DNA from: Heterodera schachtii
Taxonomy: Eukaryota; Nematoda; Chromadorea; Rhabditida; Heteroderidae
Direction of reading: 5' to 3'
DNA length: 64,000 bases
Assembly (NCBI GenBank): GCA_023374025.1
Contig: SIJG01000015.1
Span: 2,273,964-2,337,963 of the forward strand
Below the pieces are notes generated by a model that saw nothing but the letters and a program-made list of their open reading frames with translations, ran no database searches and was not told the DNA's origin. Below, one piece after another: positions 21,058 through 31,020 of the stretch. Numbering within the stretch: the first letter of the stretch is position 1; each line of letters begins with the position of its first letter. Both the position numbers and the translations under genes were made by a program.

Positions 21058-23293
21058 TTTAGCAAATAGGCGAATATTTCTGCTCTAAAATAGAATTTCA
21101 ATTCTTTAATTAATAAATAGAACGAAGCAATTGAAAACAAAGTGAATTCGCCCACAATAAATTCTCTTTCATTTATCGTAAAAGGGCAGTTAATTCTCTT
21201 TGATTTTGATCATTCGAACGTTTAGTGTCTCTGATCTCAAATTGGCGGAGTTTGCCTTTTCATTTTCCGCTTAATTCGTTTAGGGTAGAATTTAATTTGT
21301 ACATAAACAATTCACCAGAAAATTCAAAAAAGGGAAATTTAAATCAAAAAATGAAAAAGAGGGGGGGGGGGGGGGGGAATGTTAGTGCGTCAATCAGCGG
21401 TCGAGGCTTTGATAATTGAGGACCTAAATCAAATCAACAACGCCGCAATGGGTCATTCAGTGGGGGGAACCGCTGTTTCTACGATTATTCCTTCGAACGA
21501 TCACTGATTTATGGGGGGTAATCAGCAGACAAAAAGAGGAGAAACAACCAAATAATTATTTAGAGAACTATTTAATGGAATAACAAAAATTATTTATTAA
21601 ATTGATGGAAAAGATCTTTTGACAAAGCATAGAAAATATTGCTAAATTACACCTAAAAATTTGATCGGGAATGGGTCGACAGTGACAATTAAATGGATGG
21701 GGCAAAGAAAAAGGATAAAAAAAGGATTAGGAGGAAGAAGGACATTGTTGAAATAAGGTAAATAATTTTAGTCCATCAGTGATTTGGATTTTTTGATCAG
21801 CATCAAATTGGATAGATTGGAATTTATTGAATTTTAGGTGGGATTTGCTAACATTTTTCATGTTTAACAAACGACTTTTTTCCACCACATATTTTGTCGA
21901 CTCTTAATTAACTCTTACGTTTTTCTCTCGAAAAATTACAAAATTTATTGGAAAAAAATTATAAAAGTAACAAAAGAGTTTTGCCAACACAGGTCAGTCG
22001 GTTCATTCAACAGCAGAATATTGAAAAAGAACTGATCAGTTTTGGTGCTTATTCAAAAGACTTTTGTCCGCCAGCGTAAAAAATGCGAAATAAATTATAC
22101 GGTAAGGGAATACTGTAGAAAAAAAGGGAAGGGAATACTGTAGGAAAAAAGGGAAGGAATATAATGCGAAATGAGACGATGGTAACATCAGCAGGGCCCG
22201 TAAAAAAAGAACGAGGTACCAGGTAAGGTTACCCAGGTAGCCTTACCCGGGTAACCTTACCCCCAGCTGCGGTAGTAAATGAATGTTACCCGGTTCTTTT
22301 TCTGCGGGTAGCATTAAAATAAGTTTTTATTAATTTAATGGTATTTTTAAATAATAAAATTTATTTGAATTTTTCTATTCAATAACTGACGAAAGGGATC
22401 AAACCTATGCAAAAAAGTACAAATTTTTAACATTTCATAATTACGTGAAACATAAAAATTTTAAATAAATTTTAGACCAATGGATAGAGCAAAGTTAGAA
22501 GAATTAATTATCAAAAGGAATTATTTTTGTAACTTTATTTTGGAATTTTTAATAAATTTGAAAGGATGGTTACCCTGGTCCAACCCAGGGTAAGAATCTT
22601 ACCCGCAGCTGAGGGTAACCTTACCCTTACCTCGTTCTTTTTCTACGGGCCCACAAGTTTTAAATTTTCAGGGCGATTTTAGGACAAAGTACAGTATTAT
22701 ATTCTACCAGGATTACAGTAATTCCTTTGCCAATCGAAAGCATTTTAAGAAAGTAATTTGCAATTTGGAAATGGAAAACCAGTTCAATCCACAACAATGC
22801 ACTCATCACTCACTCACTCTCATCACTTTCATTGCCAATTCCCCCCAATTTTCCCAATTTTAAATTCCCCCTCAATCGCTGCTCAAGTGGTCGGTCGTTC
22901 TGTTCTCCTTTTTGTTCGCCCACTTCTGAAAAGGTTTTGCCAATTCCTATTTTCAAAATTCGCTTTTCAATTCGAATTTATTTTGTATAAAATGCGAATG
23001 AATTGGCCCAAAGTCCGTCGTCCATTCATTTTCACACTTTTCCCACTTTTGAATTCTCTTCCTAATGTTCCTTTTTGAAATCATTGGAATTGAATTGGTC
23101 ATCAATTTAGGCATTTCTAATTTGTTAGTTCAATTCAATCAAAACATTTCCGTGGCAACAGAAAATTGCGAATGTTTTCCAATTTGGCAATTGCTTTCTT
23201 TTTCCTTTCTTTTGCAACGAATTGCCAAATTATTTGGCCTTTATTTCATTTGGGAAGAACGCAATCCGTCGGAGTATGCTTTTGCCGTTGAGA
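21058..23293. other. Intergenic, includes a TIR element
   Basis: AT-rich sequence with a G17 tract near 21361, the TIR element 22194-22652 and direct repeats 'gggaatactgtag' at about 22105-22145. The frame 23065-23319 is hydrophobic and ends just before the transthyretin-like gene in that gene's frame. It does not look like part of the gene because no acceptor follows it. Confidence 0.5.
22194..22652. mobile_element. TIR element with GGGCCCGTA ends
   Basis: The left end GGGCCCGTAAAAAAAGAACG is mirrored by CGTTCTTTTTCTACGGGCCC at the right end. The subterminal sequence is rich in GGTAAGGTTACCC-type repeats on both sides. No target duplication is obvious and no protein is encoded. Confidence 0.72.
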
Positions 23294-23792
23294 ATGCTTT
23301 ACTTTTATGCTTTCTTTAAATTCACTTTTGGGTCACTGGCAAATTGCTCTGTAACAGCGCCCCGGCCACGGGAATTCTTGTCAAATTGTACGACGACGAC
23401 GGTACATTTTTGGCTAATGTTTGCTTTTGCCTTGGCATTTCGTTCGTTTTCCCAAGGTCTGTTTGGCTTCGACGATCTGTTGGCCAAAGGGTACACTGAT
23501 CAAAACGGACATTTCGCCATTTACGGCTCAACCAATGAAATTAGCAAAATTGAGCCGAAAGTGAACATTTACCACGATTGCAACGACATTTTGCCATGCC
23601 AACGAAAAATATCAGTCGGTGCCAAGAAACAATTGGACAAAAAAACAATTGGACAACACAATGGTCGTTCAGATAAGTGTACCGGACGGAGTCGTCTACG
23701 AAGGCCATCGCCCGTCCGGGCTTTTCTCGGTCGGAGTGTTGGAACTTGGAAGTGAATACGGAGGAGAAAGTCGAGACTGTTTTCATCGCTGA
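23294..23792 (+). pseudogene. ttr: Transthyretin-like (TTR-52 type) gene with an apparent frame break
   Basis: The conserved core reads VTGKLLCNSAPATGILVKLY, then DDD|GLFGFDDLLAKGYTDQNGHF across a GT-AG intron (about 23401-23456), followed by GSTNEISKIEPKVNIYHDC and, after a second intron, SVGVLELGSEYGGESRDC to TGA at 23790. This is a near-complete nematode transthyretin-like domain, a secreted family that includes known parasitism-related proteins. The problem is the 5' end. The only plausible signal peptide (ATG 23294, MLYFYAFFKFTFG) is in frame 2, while VTGKLLC is in frame 1 with a TAA at 23317 and no AG acceptor between them. One base lost in the TTTTGGG at 23326-23332 would fix it. It may be a live gene with an assembly error or a recent pseudogene. 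Confidence 0.72.
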
Positions 23793-24283
23793 CATTGTCA
23801 AAATATCAAATGAATGTACAAAAATAAATAAATAAAACGATTTATTTTTATTCAAAGAAAACCAATTAAAAATTATTAAATTAAATTAATATTTGTTTTC
23901 ATATTCTGATTTTAATAAACATGTAATTAATTACTGGTGGAAATGTAAATTCTTTTCTTTTTCTCTGCTGTCTTTGATTTTTAATAATAAATGCGAAATT
24001 AAAATTAATTAATTAAATAATATTTTTTGCTTTTAACCGACAGAATTATTTTTGTATTCCAAAAAGATTTCTTTTCCCTTTGGCTGCTGCCGCTGTGTTA
24101 TTTTCCGCTTTTTGTTTACCATTTCGCGACGTAAACACCACTCCCCAATTTATTTTTGTTTTGCCCCCCCCCCATTTTCCCCGCTTAAAATTCGTTCGCT
24201 TTAATTTTGTGACTTTCAATTTTTCGTTATAATTCATTCGGCAATTTGTCCCTTTTGGTTAGCTTTTAAATATTCAATTTTCC
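23793..24283. other. Intergenic, AT-rich
   Basis: Overlapping AATAAA signals at about 23825-23836 fit polyadenylation of the transthyretin-like gene. No other feature seen. Confidence 0.5.
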
Positions 24284-26812
24284 GATGGATAAGCAAACTT
24301 TTGGCGGAGATTCTTCTGCCAATTCGGCAACGGAAGACAAAATGAGCGGTTGCTGTTCAGAACACATTGTTGAAATTGAGGTTGAAAACATTGAATTATG
24401 TATTTAAAATTGAATGAATGGCCTTTCAGTGGAAACATTTCGACTATCTCTCCGCTCTCAGCGGCCTTTACACGGCATCGGTCGAACGTCGAAAATGCAA
24501 TTTGCTTGTGCTCGTGCAGGGCAATTTGGACAATTTGGAAGGGAAAATGGTCGAAATGAATTAACAATTAACTTCTTCAACGATTAATCACCATTAGAGC
24601 CCGACGCGGGATTTGCGGGGTCAATCCCGCTGGGTCCCGTTAAAACGTTTTTATCGCAAATTACACCCGTAATTTATGAAAAATTCACCGACGGTGCCTA
24701 TCTCTGCCCATGGTACAAGCCTTCACCTTACTAACTCCTTAAAAGATTGACTCAAAAAGCGACATTTGCTTTTAATAAATCGACTAAATTTTTAAAAAAT
24801 TTTCCCGGCTTTTTCCTGCGCCGGACCTTCCTATTCCACAAAAAGTCTTTTGAAAAGCTCGGCACAAAAAAAAAGATGTAAAAAGCAACATAAAATAATC
24901 TAAATTTTTTCGAAGTTCCAAGATTCCGCAACTCGCATTTTAAATACGGGATTTGCGGGATTAATCCCGCAGAGACCCCTCCCGCAAAAATTTATGAGTT
25001 CAAATCCTGCAGCGAGGTCTGCTAAAATTTCCGGGGTCAAATCACCACACTAATTTCTCTGTCCTTTAATTTCTCTGTTGGACCTTTTGCCCTCTAAGGT
25101 CATTTTAACTGTCCACGACGTGGGCAAAAACCACCTGAGTTTTGTCGACTTCGTCAACAGTCCTTCGATGGCCCCCTTCCGCGACCGTTCCCTTTTCCTC
25201 CATATTTGTGTGCCTGGCCAAGAGCCCGAGGCGCCGATTTTCGCCGGAAGGTGAGATTTTTCATGCTTTTTTACAAATGAATGTCCTCCACCTCACACAT
25301 TCAGCAGTTTCCCGTCGATGGGTCAGCTCGGCCATGCCATGGTGCAGGTGCTGCGCCACTTCAAAATCTCTCATTGTTTTGCAATGGGCGAAGGCGCCGG
25401 CGCGGACATTTGTTGTCGATTCGCTGTAACAAAGCTTTTGTAGTCAAATTGGTGGTCGATCATCTCGAGTAGTGCAAATTTTATGAAATTTGTTTCGCTA
25501 CATTCATTGACTTTTGTATTTCCCGAGAAAGGAAATTCGAACAACGCAAATGATTAAATTATTTGATTAAGTATTTAATTGGGGTTTTTCAGTTGGATTT
25601 TCCGTCGATGGTCCGGGGGTTGGTGTTGATCCATTGCACTTCGACAACCCACGGAATCGTCGAACACATCAAAGAGATTGTGAGCATTTGCATCAAATAC
25701 TTAACATAAACCTGCCCTTTACAAAATTAAGTTCGCCGGGTTGCGTCTCGAAGACGGCGAAATGACTCATTCGGCGTGGAATTATTTGCTGACTCACCGT
25801 TTTGGAAATGCACGTCATTTTCATGCATATTAAACGTGAAAAGCATATCCATTTTAGCACAATTTGGACCAAACCCAAAAGCATTACGTGGACTTGTTGA
25901 AGTCGGTGATGAACCAACGCAATCTGAGCCGGTATTTGTACAGTTTCGGACACCGAAGCGATTTCACTGACCGACTCAAAGAAAATTTGGCGAAGTCATT
26001 GGCATTTTACTTGAGTTTAAACGAAAACACTGTCATTTTCAGCGTGGACTGTTCTGTTGGTGAGCGGAGCGAAGGCACCGCACAACGAAGTGAATCTTTC
26101 AAATTTTCGAAGTTTCGGAAATTCATTTAAAATGCCTCTAAGGCAGGGGTTCAAAATCAGAATGATTGTCAAAACATCAAAGTTTAAAGGCATTTGAGGT
26201 TGAGGCCAAAAATCAGAATAAAGGGATTTTTTAAGAAATTTTGTCATAAAAATGATCAAATTTCGGTTTGGTCAATACCCTCGAAATCAAATCATTTTAT
26301 CCAAATTTTATGGGATAATTCTTTCTGCTTCTCCCAGAATATGATGCACATGTTCAAAAACATGGCCAACGACCGTACCGGTCTGCTGATGGCGGAGGAC
26401 TGCGTGGACGTACTTGTCGGAGGCGGTCAGTGAAAAATATTAATCGGATAAAATAATTACCAAATTAATGAACGATGGGTATAAATGACCCCAATATTGA
26501 ATGAACGAGTTTGGGAAGCTTACGGGCCAAGTGAAAAATTATGGGGCGGGCAGGCTTTGAAGTGTTCATCAGTTGAATTGCCGGCACTGGGTCAATTGTC
26601 GCCTCAACTAATCCATTATCTTCTCTCGGAGAAGCTTCTTCTCTATCTCATTTCAATTTAAGCCCGACAATATCTCTTCGGCCATAATTTTGCTCGGCCA
26701 ACGCCACGGACTGCTCAATGATTTGACCATTCCGATAATTAAAAAGGCCGGCGGAACGGAGCAAAACCGGGGGTCAGAGCGAAGTTGGAAACATTTGAAT
26801 GTCTTGGTTTAA
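24284..26812 (+). CDS. NDRG family protein (alpha/beta-hydrolase fold, non-catalytic)
   Basis: ATG at 24284 opens MDKQTFGGDSS. The exons that follow give LVLVQGNLDNLEGKM, VILTVHDVGKNHLSFVDFVN, FPSMGQLGHAMVQVLRHF, CFAMGEGAGADICCRFA, MVRGLVLIHCTSTT, the four-helix stretch FAGLRLEDGEMTHSAWNYLL, WTVLLVSGAKAPHNEV and NMMHMFKNMANDRTGLLMAE, and a tail starting PDNISSAIILLGQRHGLL. The order matches N-myc downstream regulated proteins. In the nucleophile-elbow position (GEGAG) Ser is missing, as in the family, so no hydrolase activity is expected. NDRG proteins act in stress, differentiation and trafficking. The intron 25810-25857 uses a GC donor. The donor before WTVLLV (about 26040) is unresolved. 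The C-terminus is uncertain: stop at 26812, or a further splice reaching about 26930. A TIR-like GC-rich repeat lies in the first large intron (about 24596-25024). Confidence 0.85.
24596..25024. mobile_element. Probable hAT-like fragment in an NDRG intron
   Basis: Begins TAGAGCCCGACGCGGGATTT and ends with an imperfect reverse complement (CAAATCCTGCAGCGAGGTCT, then GCTA). Inside, GGGATTTGCGGG motifs repeat in both orientations. TAGAG plus GC-rich subterminal repeats resemble the element at 31619. No clean 8-bp duplication is visible, so the borders are approximate. Confidence 0.45.
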
Positions 26813-27071
26813 GTTTTCCTCCGCTGCTCCAAGGAGCGACTGGCTTTGGCACATTCAAACAAAGAGCCGACGATTTGGCATTTCATGCTTAAGACGGAGT
26901 CAAGAAGAAGAAGCAGCGAACGAAAGTGTTAACATAGAAAATGATTCCAATTTTCAATTTATAAAAATTTATTTATTTGTGACAATTAAATAAACATAAT
27001 TCTTCGGTTTGCTTTTGTCAACCATTCAAAAGTGATAATAAATTATTACGCGCAGAGTCTTTTTCCGTTTC

Positions 27072-27930
27072 TCATCGGTGCAATGGACGAATGTTGGCCT
27101 TTACGTTTTTCTCCTCACCTTCTTCGGCCGAATACGGCGGAATTTGAATGGGCGGAAGTTGGCCAGACGGGTCCAACATTTCTGAATGAGGCTAAGTGGC
27201 CGGTGGTGAATTGGGCAGCCCAAAATGGGCTAATTATGTCCGATCGGTATTTACCCTGAGGGTTGAAGTTGCCCTTTGATGCGCCGTAATTGCCGCCCGA
27301 CGCACCTCCACCCATATTCGAACCATAACCTGTTGTATTTCTTAGTTAATTTGGGTAAGGATAGGCTTTGCTGCACCTCCTCCGCCTCCAAATCCGCCCA
27401 TGCCGCCGTCCATCCCTCCGCCTTCCATTGGCATTCCGCCGCCCCCGCCCATTCCCATGCCGCCGCCCCCACCGCCCATGGCCATACCGCCCCCGCCGCC
27501 CATTCCACCACCTTCAAATGGAGACGAGTTGGACGAAGAATTGGAAATTTAAAATTAAAATCTGACAAACGAATTGCACCGTATAAAGCCTTTGCACTTA
27601 CCGTATCCCATTCCGCCGCCCCCACTCATGTCACCGCCTCCCATCATTCCGCCACCTCCGCCCATCATTCCGCCGCCCATTCCGCTCATATCTCCGCCTC
27701 CGCCGCCCATACTCATCGACCCGCCCATATCACCGCCACCTCCGCCCATCATTCCACCGCCCATCGCTAAAAGAGAGTTCAAATGCCAAACTCTCCAAAC
27801 TGTGCTAATTACCGCCGTCGGGCATTCCGCCGCCGCCTTCCATCCCACCGCCGCCCCATTGGCACAGTACTGACTTGGCAAGGACCAAAAGGAAGGACAG
27901 GTGGACACTGGTGAGAGAAGAGGAGCACAT
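27072..27930 (-). CDS. Secreted Gly/Met-rich protein
   Basis: ATG at 27930 encodes a signal peptide MCSSSLTSVHLSFLLVLAKS with cleavage likely near VLCQ. The mature protein is built of GGGMMGGGGG- and GGGGGMPMEGGG-type repeats (two main exons). Later exons give GYGSNMGGGASGGNYGASKG and, through a CATTCAG acceptor at about 27178, a Pro-rich end (LPPIQIPPYSAEE) with stop at 27072-27074. All four introns are phase 1 (G|GT pattern), so exons could be gained or lost without frame damage. Skipping the last intron would end the frame at 27115 instead. Gly-rich secreted proteins in nematodes are often cuticle, egg-shell or surface components. Function inferred only. Confidence 0.75.
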
Positions 27931-30027
27931 CGGAAGAGAAGTCACTTTGAGTCAAACGGAAGCGAATGAATGAAAGAATGATCGGAGAGGAGGGACGACC
28001 AATTACATAAATAGCAGAACTGTCCATTCATGCATTTCTCAACTCAATTTGAAAGTGTTGGACCAATCAGACAGAGCAAAAAACCCGGAAACAGAGCAAA
28101 CAAAGAAACATTAGCGAGACATATTTAGGGATGAAAGAAAATGAGGGGGGGGGGGGAAGGAATGGTCGGACTGATCGGAGACGAAAATGGGGGGGGGGGA
28201 AATCGCAAATGGGACACATTTGGACTGAAATGAAAAAAAAATAAAGTAAATTGAGCAAAAGAAGAGCGGAAAATTGGGGAATGAGAAGCGGAAGGGAGGG
28301 ATGGTCATCATTGAAGAAAACACCTCCATTTTCCATTTTCAACATTTGAACAAATCAGAGGAATCGGTTGTTTGGTAAAAAAGAGCATTTAAATCAAAAG
28401 CCGAAATAAGAAAATTTGGCGCTACTTAAAAGTGATTCTTTTTGAAAAAAATTTTTCAAATACTTTTCCATCAATTTTAGTGTTTTATGTTTTTTATTCT
28501 TTTTTAACAGATGGTTAAAATGTTTTAGATATTCTTTCATTGATTTCACTAATCTCCGATTCGGCTTCCAACTGTAGATGAAGTAAATATGAGGTGAAGC
28601 AAAATGTGAGAAATTAATTATTTTTTATTAATATATTTTTAAGTGGCACTCTCGTAATTGTAAATAAATATTTGAAAAAATTTTTCAAAAAGAACCACTT
28701 TAAAGCCCCATAATTTTTATGATTTGCATAAAATTGATTTTTAATGATAATTTTAAATATTTAAGATTGGTCCCTCCGAAAATATTGGAAATGCCATTTA
28801 AACAGTAAGAACGGAAGTCGGAAGTGCCAAGCGATCATCCACATTTTTGGTCACCAATTTCTCCCTATTAGCTGACACTTTTTCAATTCATTTCCCTTTT
28901 CATGCTTTCAATGTGAAATTGAAAATGCTCTGTTTTAAGCCTCCGTCGTTCAGTCTTTGCCGCCCCTTCGCCCGAACTTTTGGCGATGCGACCGACGATT
29001 GACCCATTTTTTACATTCGCACATCCATTTGCAGTTTCAGGAGGATCAGCAGCAAATGGAGGAGAAGAAGAAGAAGAAGCGAAGACGGAGAAATGCGAGG
29101 AGAGGAGAGAAATTCGAAAGATCCGTTGGAAAAGGAAATGTTTGGCGTTGTGTCGACGGCGGTCATTTGGTCGGCTGTCCGTCGGTTTGTTGTCGTTGCG
29201 TTGCGACACCCCCCCCCCCCCCCCCCCCTCCCCCCTTAATTCACAAATGCATTCTCTCATTGAACTGCCAAACACAGCAGAAGCCAAACATTACTCTTAC
29301 TCACCATTAGCTAAATTAACTTTCAATAAAGGTCATTTATTCATTTTTTTCAACCGCTTTCCGAGATTCCCGGTCACGGTCTTTCCCCCCTCCCCGCAAA
29401 AAAAGGGAACGGGAGTCCGGTAAAATTCCATTGTAATCCCGGTCTCGTCTCGTCCGGCTCTATATCCTTGTTTGTTCTTAATGTTATGCTAATTAACTCT
29501 TCCCATCCCACTAATTAATGCCATTTCCTTGTCTCCCTCTCTCTCTCTCCCCATTTTTCTCGTCTAAATTAATCTCGTTTGCTTTTGTTTGGTTTTGTCT
29601 TTTTGTTGCATAATGCGTTTAATCATTTCAACAAATAAATGAATAATCGTCGCTTCTTCTTTCCCATCAAAACAACCTGTCCAACACTCCAACATAAGCC
29701 CATCTCGCCGACTGTTTCTTATGATTTGCATTTTTATTTCTATTTTTTTAATTTTTAAAGAAAGTTTTTTATGGCACCAATTTTTTTTTGTTTATGCGCA
29801 TTAATTTCAAAATTGAATTCGTTGGCATTTGGGTGATTTCCAATTTATTTTTTTCGTTTGCCTCTTTTTATTCCGTTTTTTCCATTTACGCCCCCGCCCA
29901 CCCCCCCCCCTCAATTTCGCCTTTCGCCGTTTCTTTGGTCATCCGTTCGTCCATTTCACTCTCCGAAACGCCATATTTCCAATTTCTCTGCTTCTCCCAT
30001 TTTCTTCTTTTCGCTTCATTTGTTCCA
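27931..30027. other. Intergenic, low-complexity, no firm gene
   Basis: G/C homopolymers at about 28145, 28191 and 29208-29230, a GAA/GAG-rich stretch (29060-29105) and AT-rich sequence. Frames at 28883-29423 exist on both strands and are Lys/Arg/Glu- or Pro-rich. A TTTGCAG precedes one of them (about 29030), but nothing in them is recognisable. Confidence 0.45.
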
Positions 30028-30417
30028 TTATATATACAAATCCATAAAAAGCAGGAGGCTGATGCTGGTGATTACGAGCATTGCTCCGATGATGGACGAC
30101 GGGGGGGGGGGGGCGAAGCCGAGTTGAGGGGGGATGGGGTCGTGGGGGGGGGGAGGTGACTCGCCAAGACGGAGGGCATTAGGGGAAGGGTTGAATTGAT
30201 TGTTTTGATTTGGATGGATTTTTGGGTGTTCTGTTGAGGCTATCCATCCGCAAAGCCGTTGCTTCTCCTCCTCCTCCTCTGCTTCTTCCTCTCTTCTTCC
30301 CTTTTTCTTGATCATCCTCTGCTTCTTCTTCTTGGTCGTCGTCTTCGTCTTCGCTGTATTTCCCGCGACCGGTTCCTTCCGATTGTCGTTGTTCGTTCCT
30401 CGATTCCTCCCCGCCAT
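30028..30417 (-). CDS. Possible charged protein with C-terminal membrane helix, 129 aa
   Basis: ATG at 30417 starts MAGRNRGTNNDNRKEPVAGN, followed by Lys-rich and Glu-rich blocks, a Pro-rich linker and a C-terminal hydrophobic helix (IIGAMLVITSISLLLFMDLY). The stop at 30028 may be replaced by splicing. It recalls the arrangement of the hypothetical at 20647-21057. The polybasic and polyacidic runs come from CTT/CTC repeats, so chance cannot be excluded. Confidence 0.3.
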   Translation of the reverse strand: MAGRNRGTNNDNRKEPVAGNTAKTKTTTKKKKQRMIKKKGRREEEAEEEEEKQRLCGWIASTEHPKIHPNQNNQFNPSPNALRLGESPPPPHDPIPPQLGFAPPPPSSIIGAMLVITSISLLLFMDLYI

Positions 30418-31020
30418 TTTGTGCTTTATCTGCTGTTTATATCCCCCAATCCCCGAATAGGGCCAAAATTGCGCAAAAATTGGCTCCGATTATAAACGGG
30501 TGGACAAATGCCTCGATGAGTTTTCTGTAATATCTCATCGCATTTGAGTTTTGTCCACAATTGTCCTTTTCATTTGAAAAAGCCAAAAAATACTTTTTTT
30601 TCTTAATGTTGTACTTCATCATTTACACTGTGACCCCCCCCCCCCCTAATTTTATTTTGTGGATCAATCTTATCTTTGTATATTTATTAATCATTTTGAT
30701 CTACATGCATTTCCATTCTCTTTGATCCTTTACTCATTCAGTTCCCAAATTGGTCGATCTCTCATTTCCATTCAAATGATCGCCTCCCTCTCTTTTTTAC
30801 ATTTGATTTAATCGGTCATTCATTTTCCTTTTCTTTGATCGATTGATCACCTTTGTTTCTCTTTCCCATCACTTTGATTGGTCACTCTTTTTCCGTCCTC
30901 TTTGATCGATTATTCATTTCATATTCTTTTCTTTTCCCATTCAATTTGATCGATCTTTAATCTATCCTATTTTTTGGTGAGTGATCACTGATCAATCGTT
31001 GATCACTTCCAATTGTGCCA

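Noticed and set aside
22758..23319. Plus-strand frames upstream of the transthyretin-like gene as its 5' exons
   Set aside because: The frame 23065-23319 is in the right phase but ends in TAA, and no AG acceptor lies between that stop and the conserved domain; the sequences are AT-rich and hydrophobic by composition.
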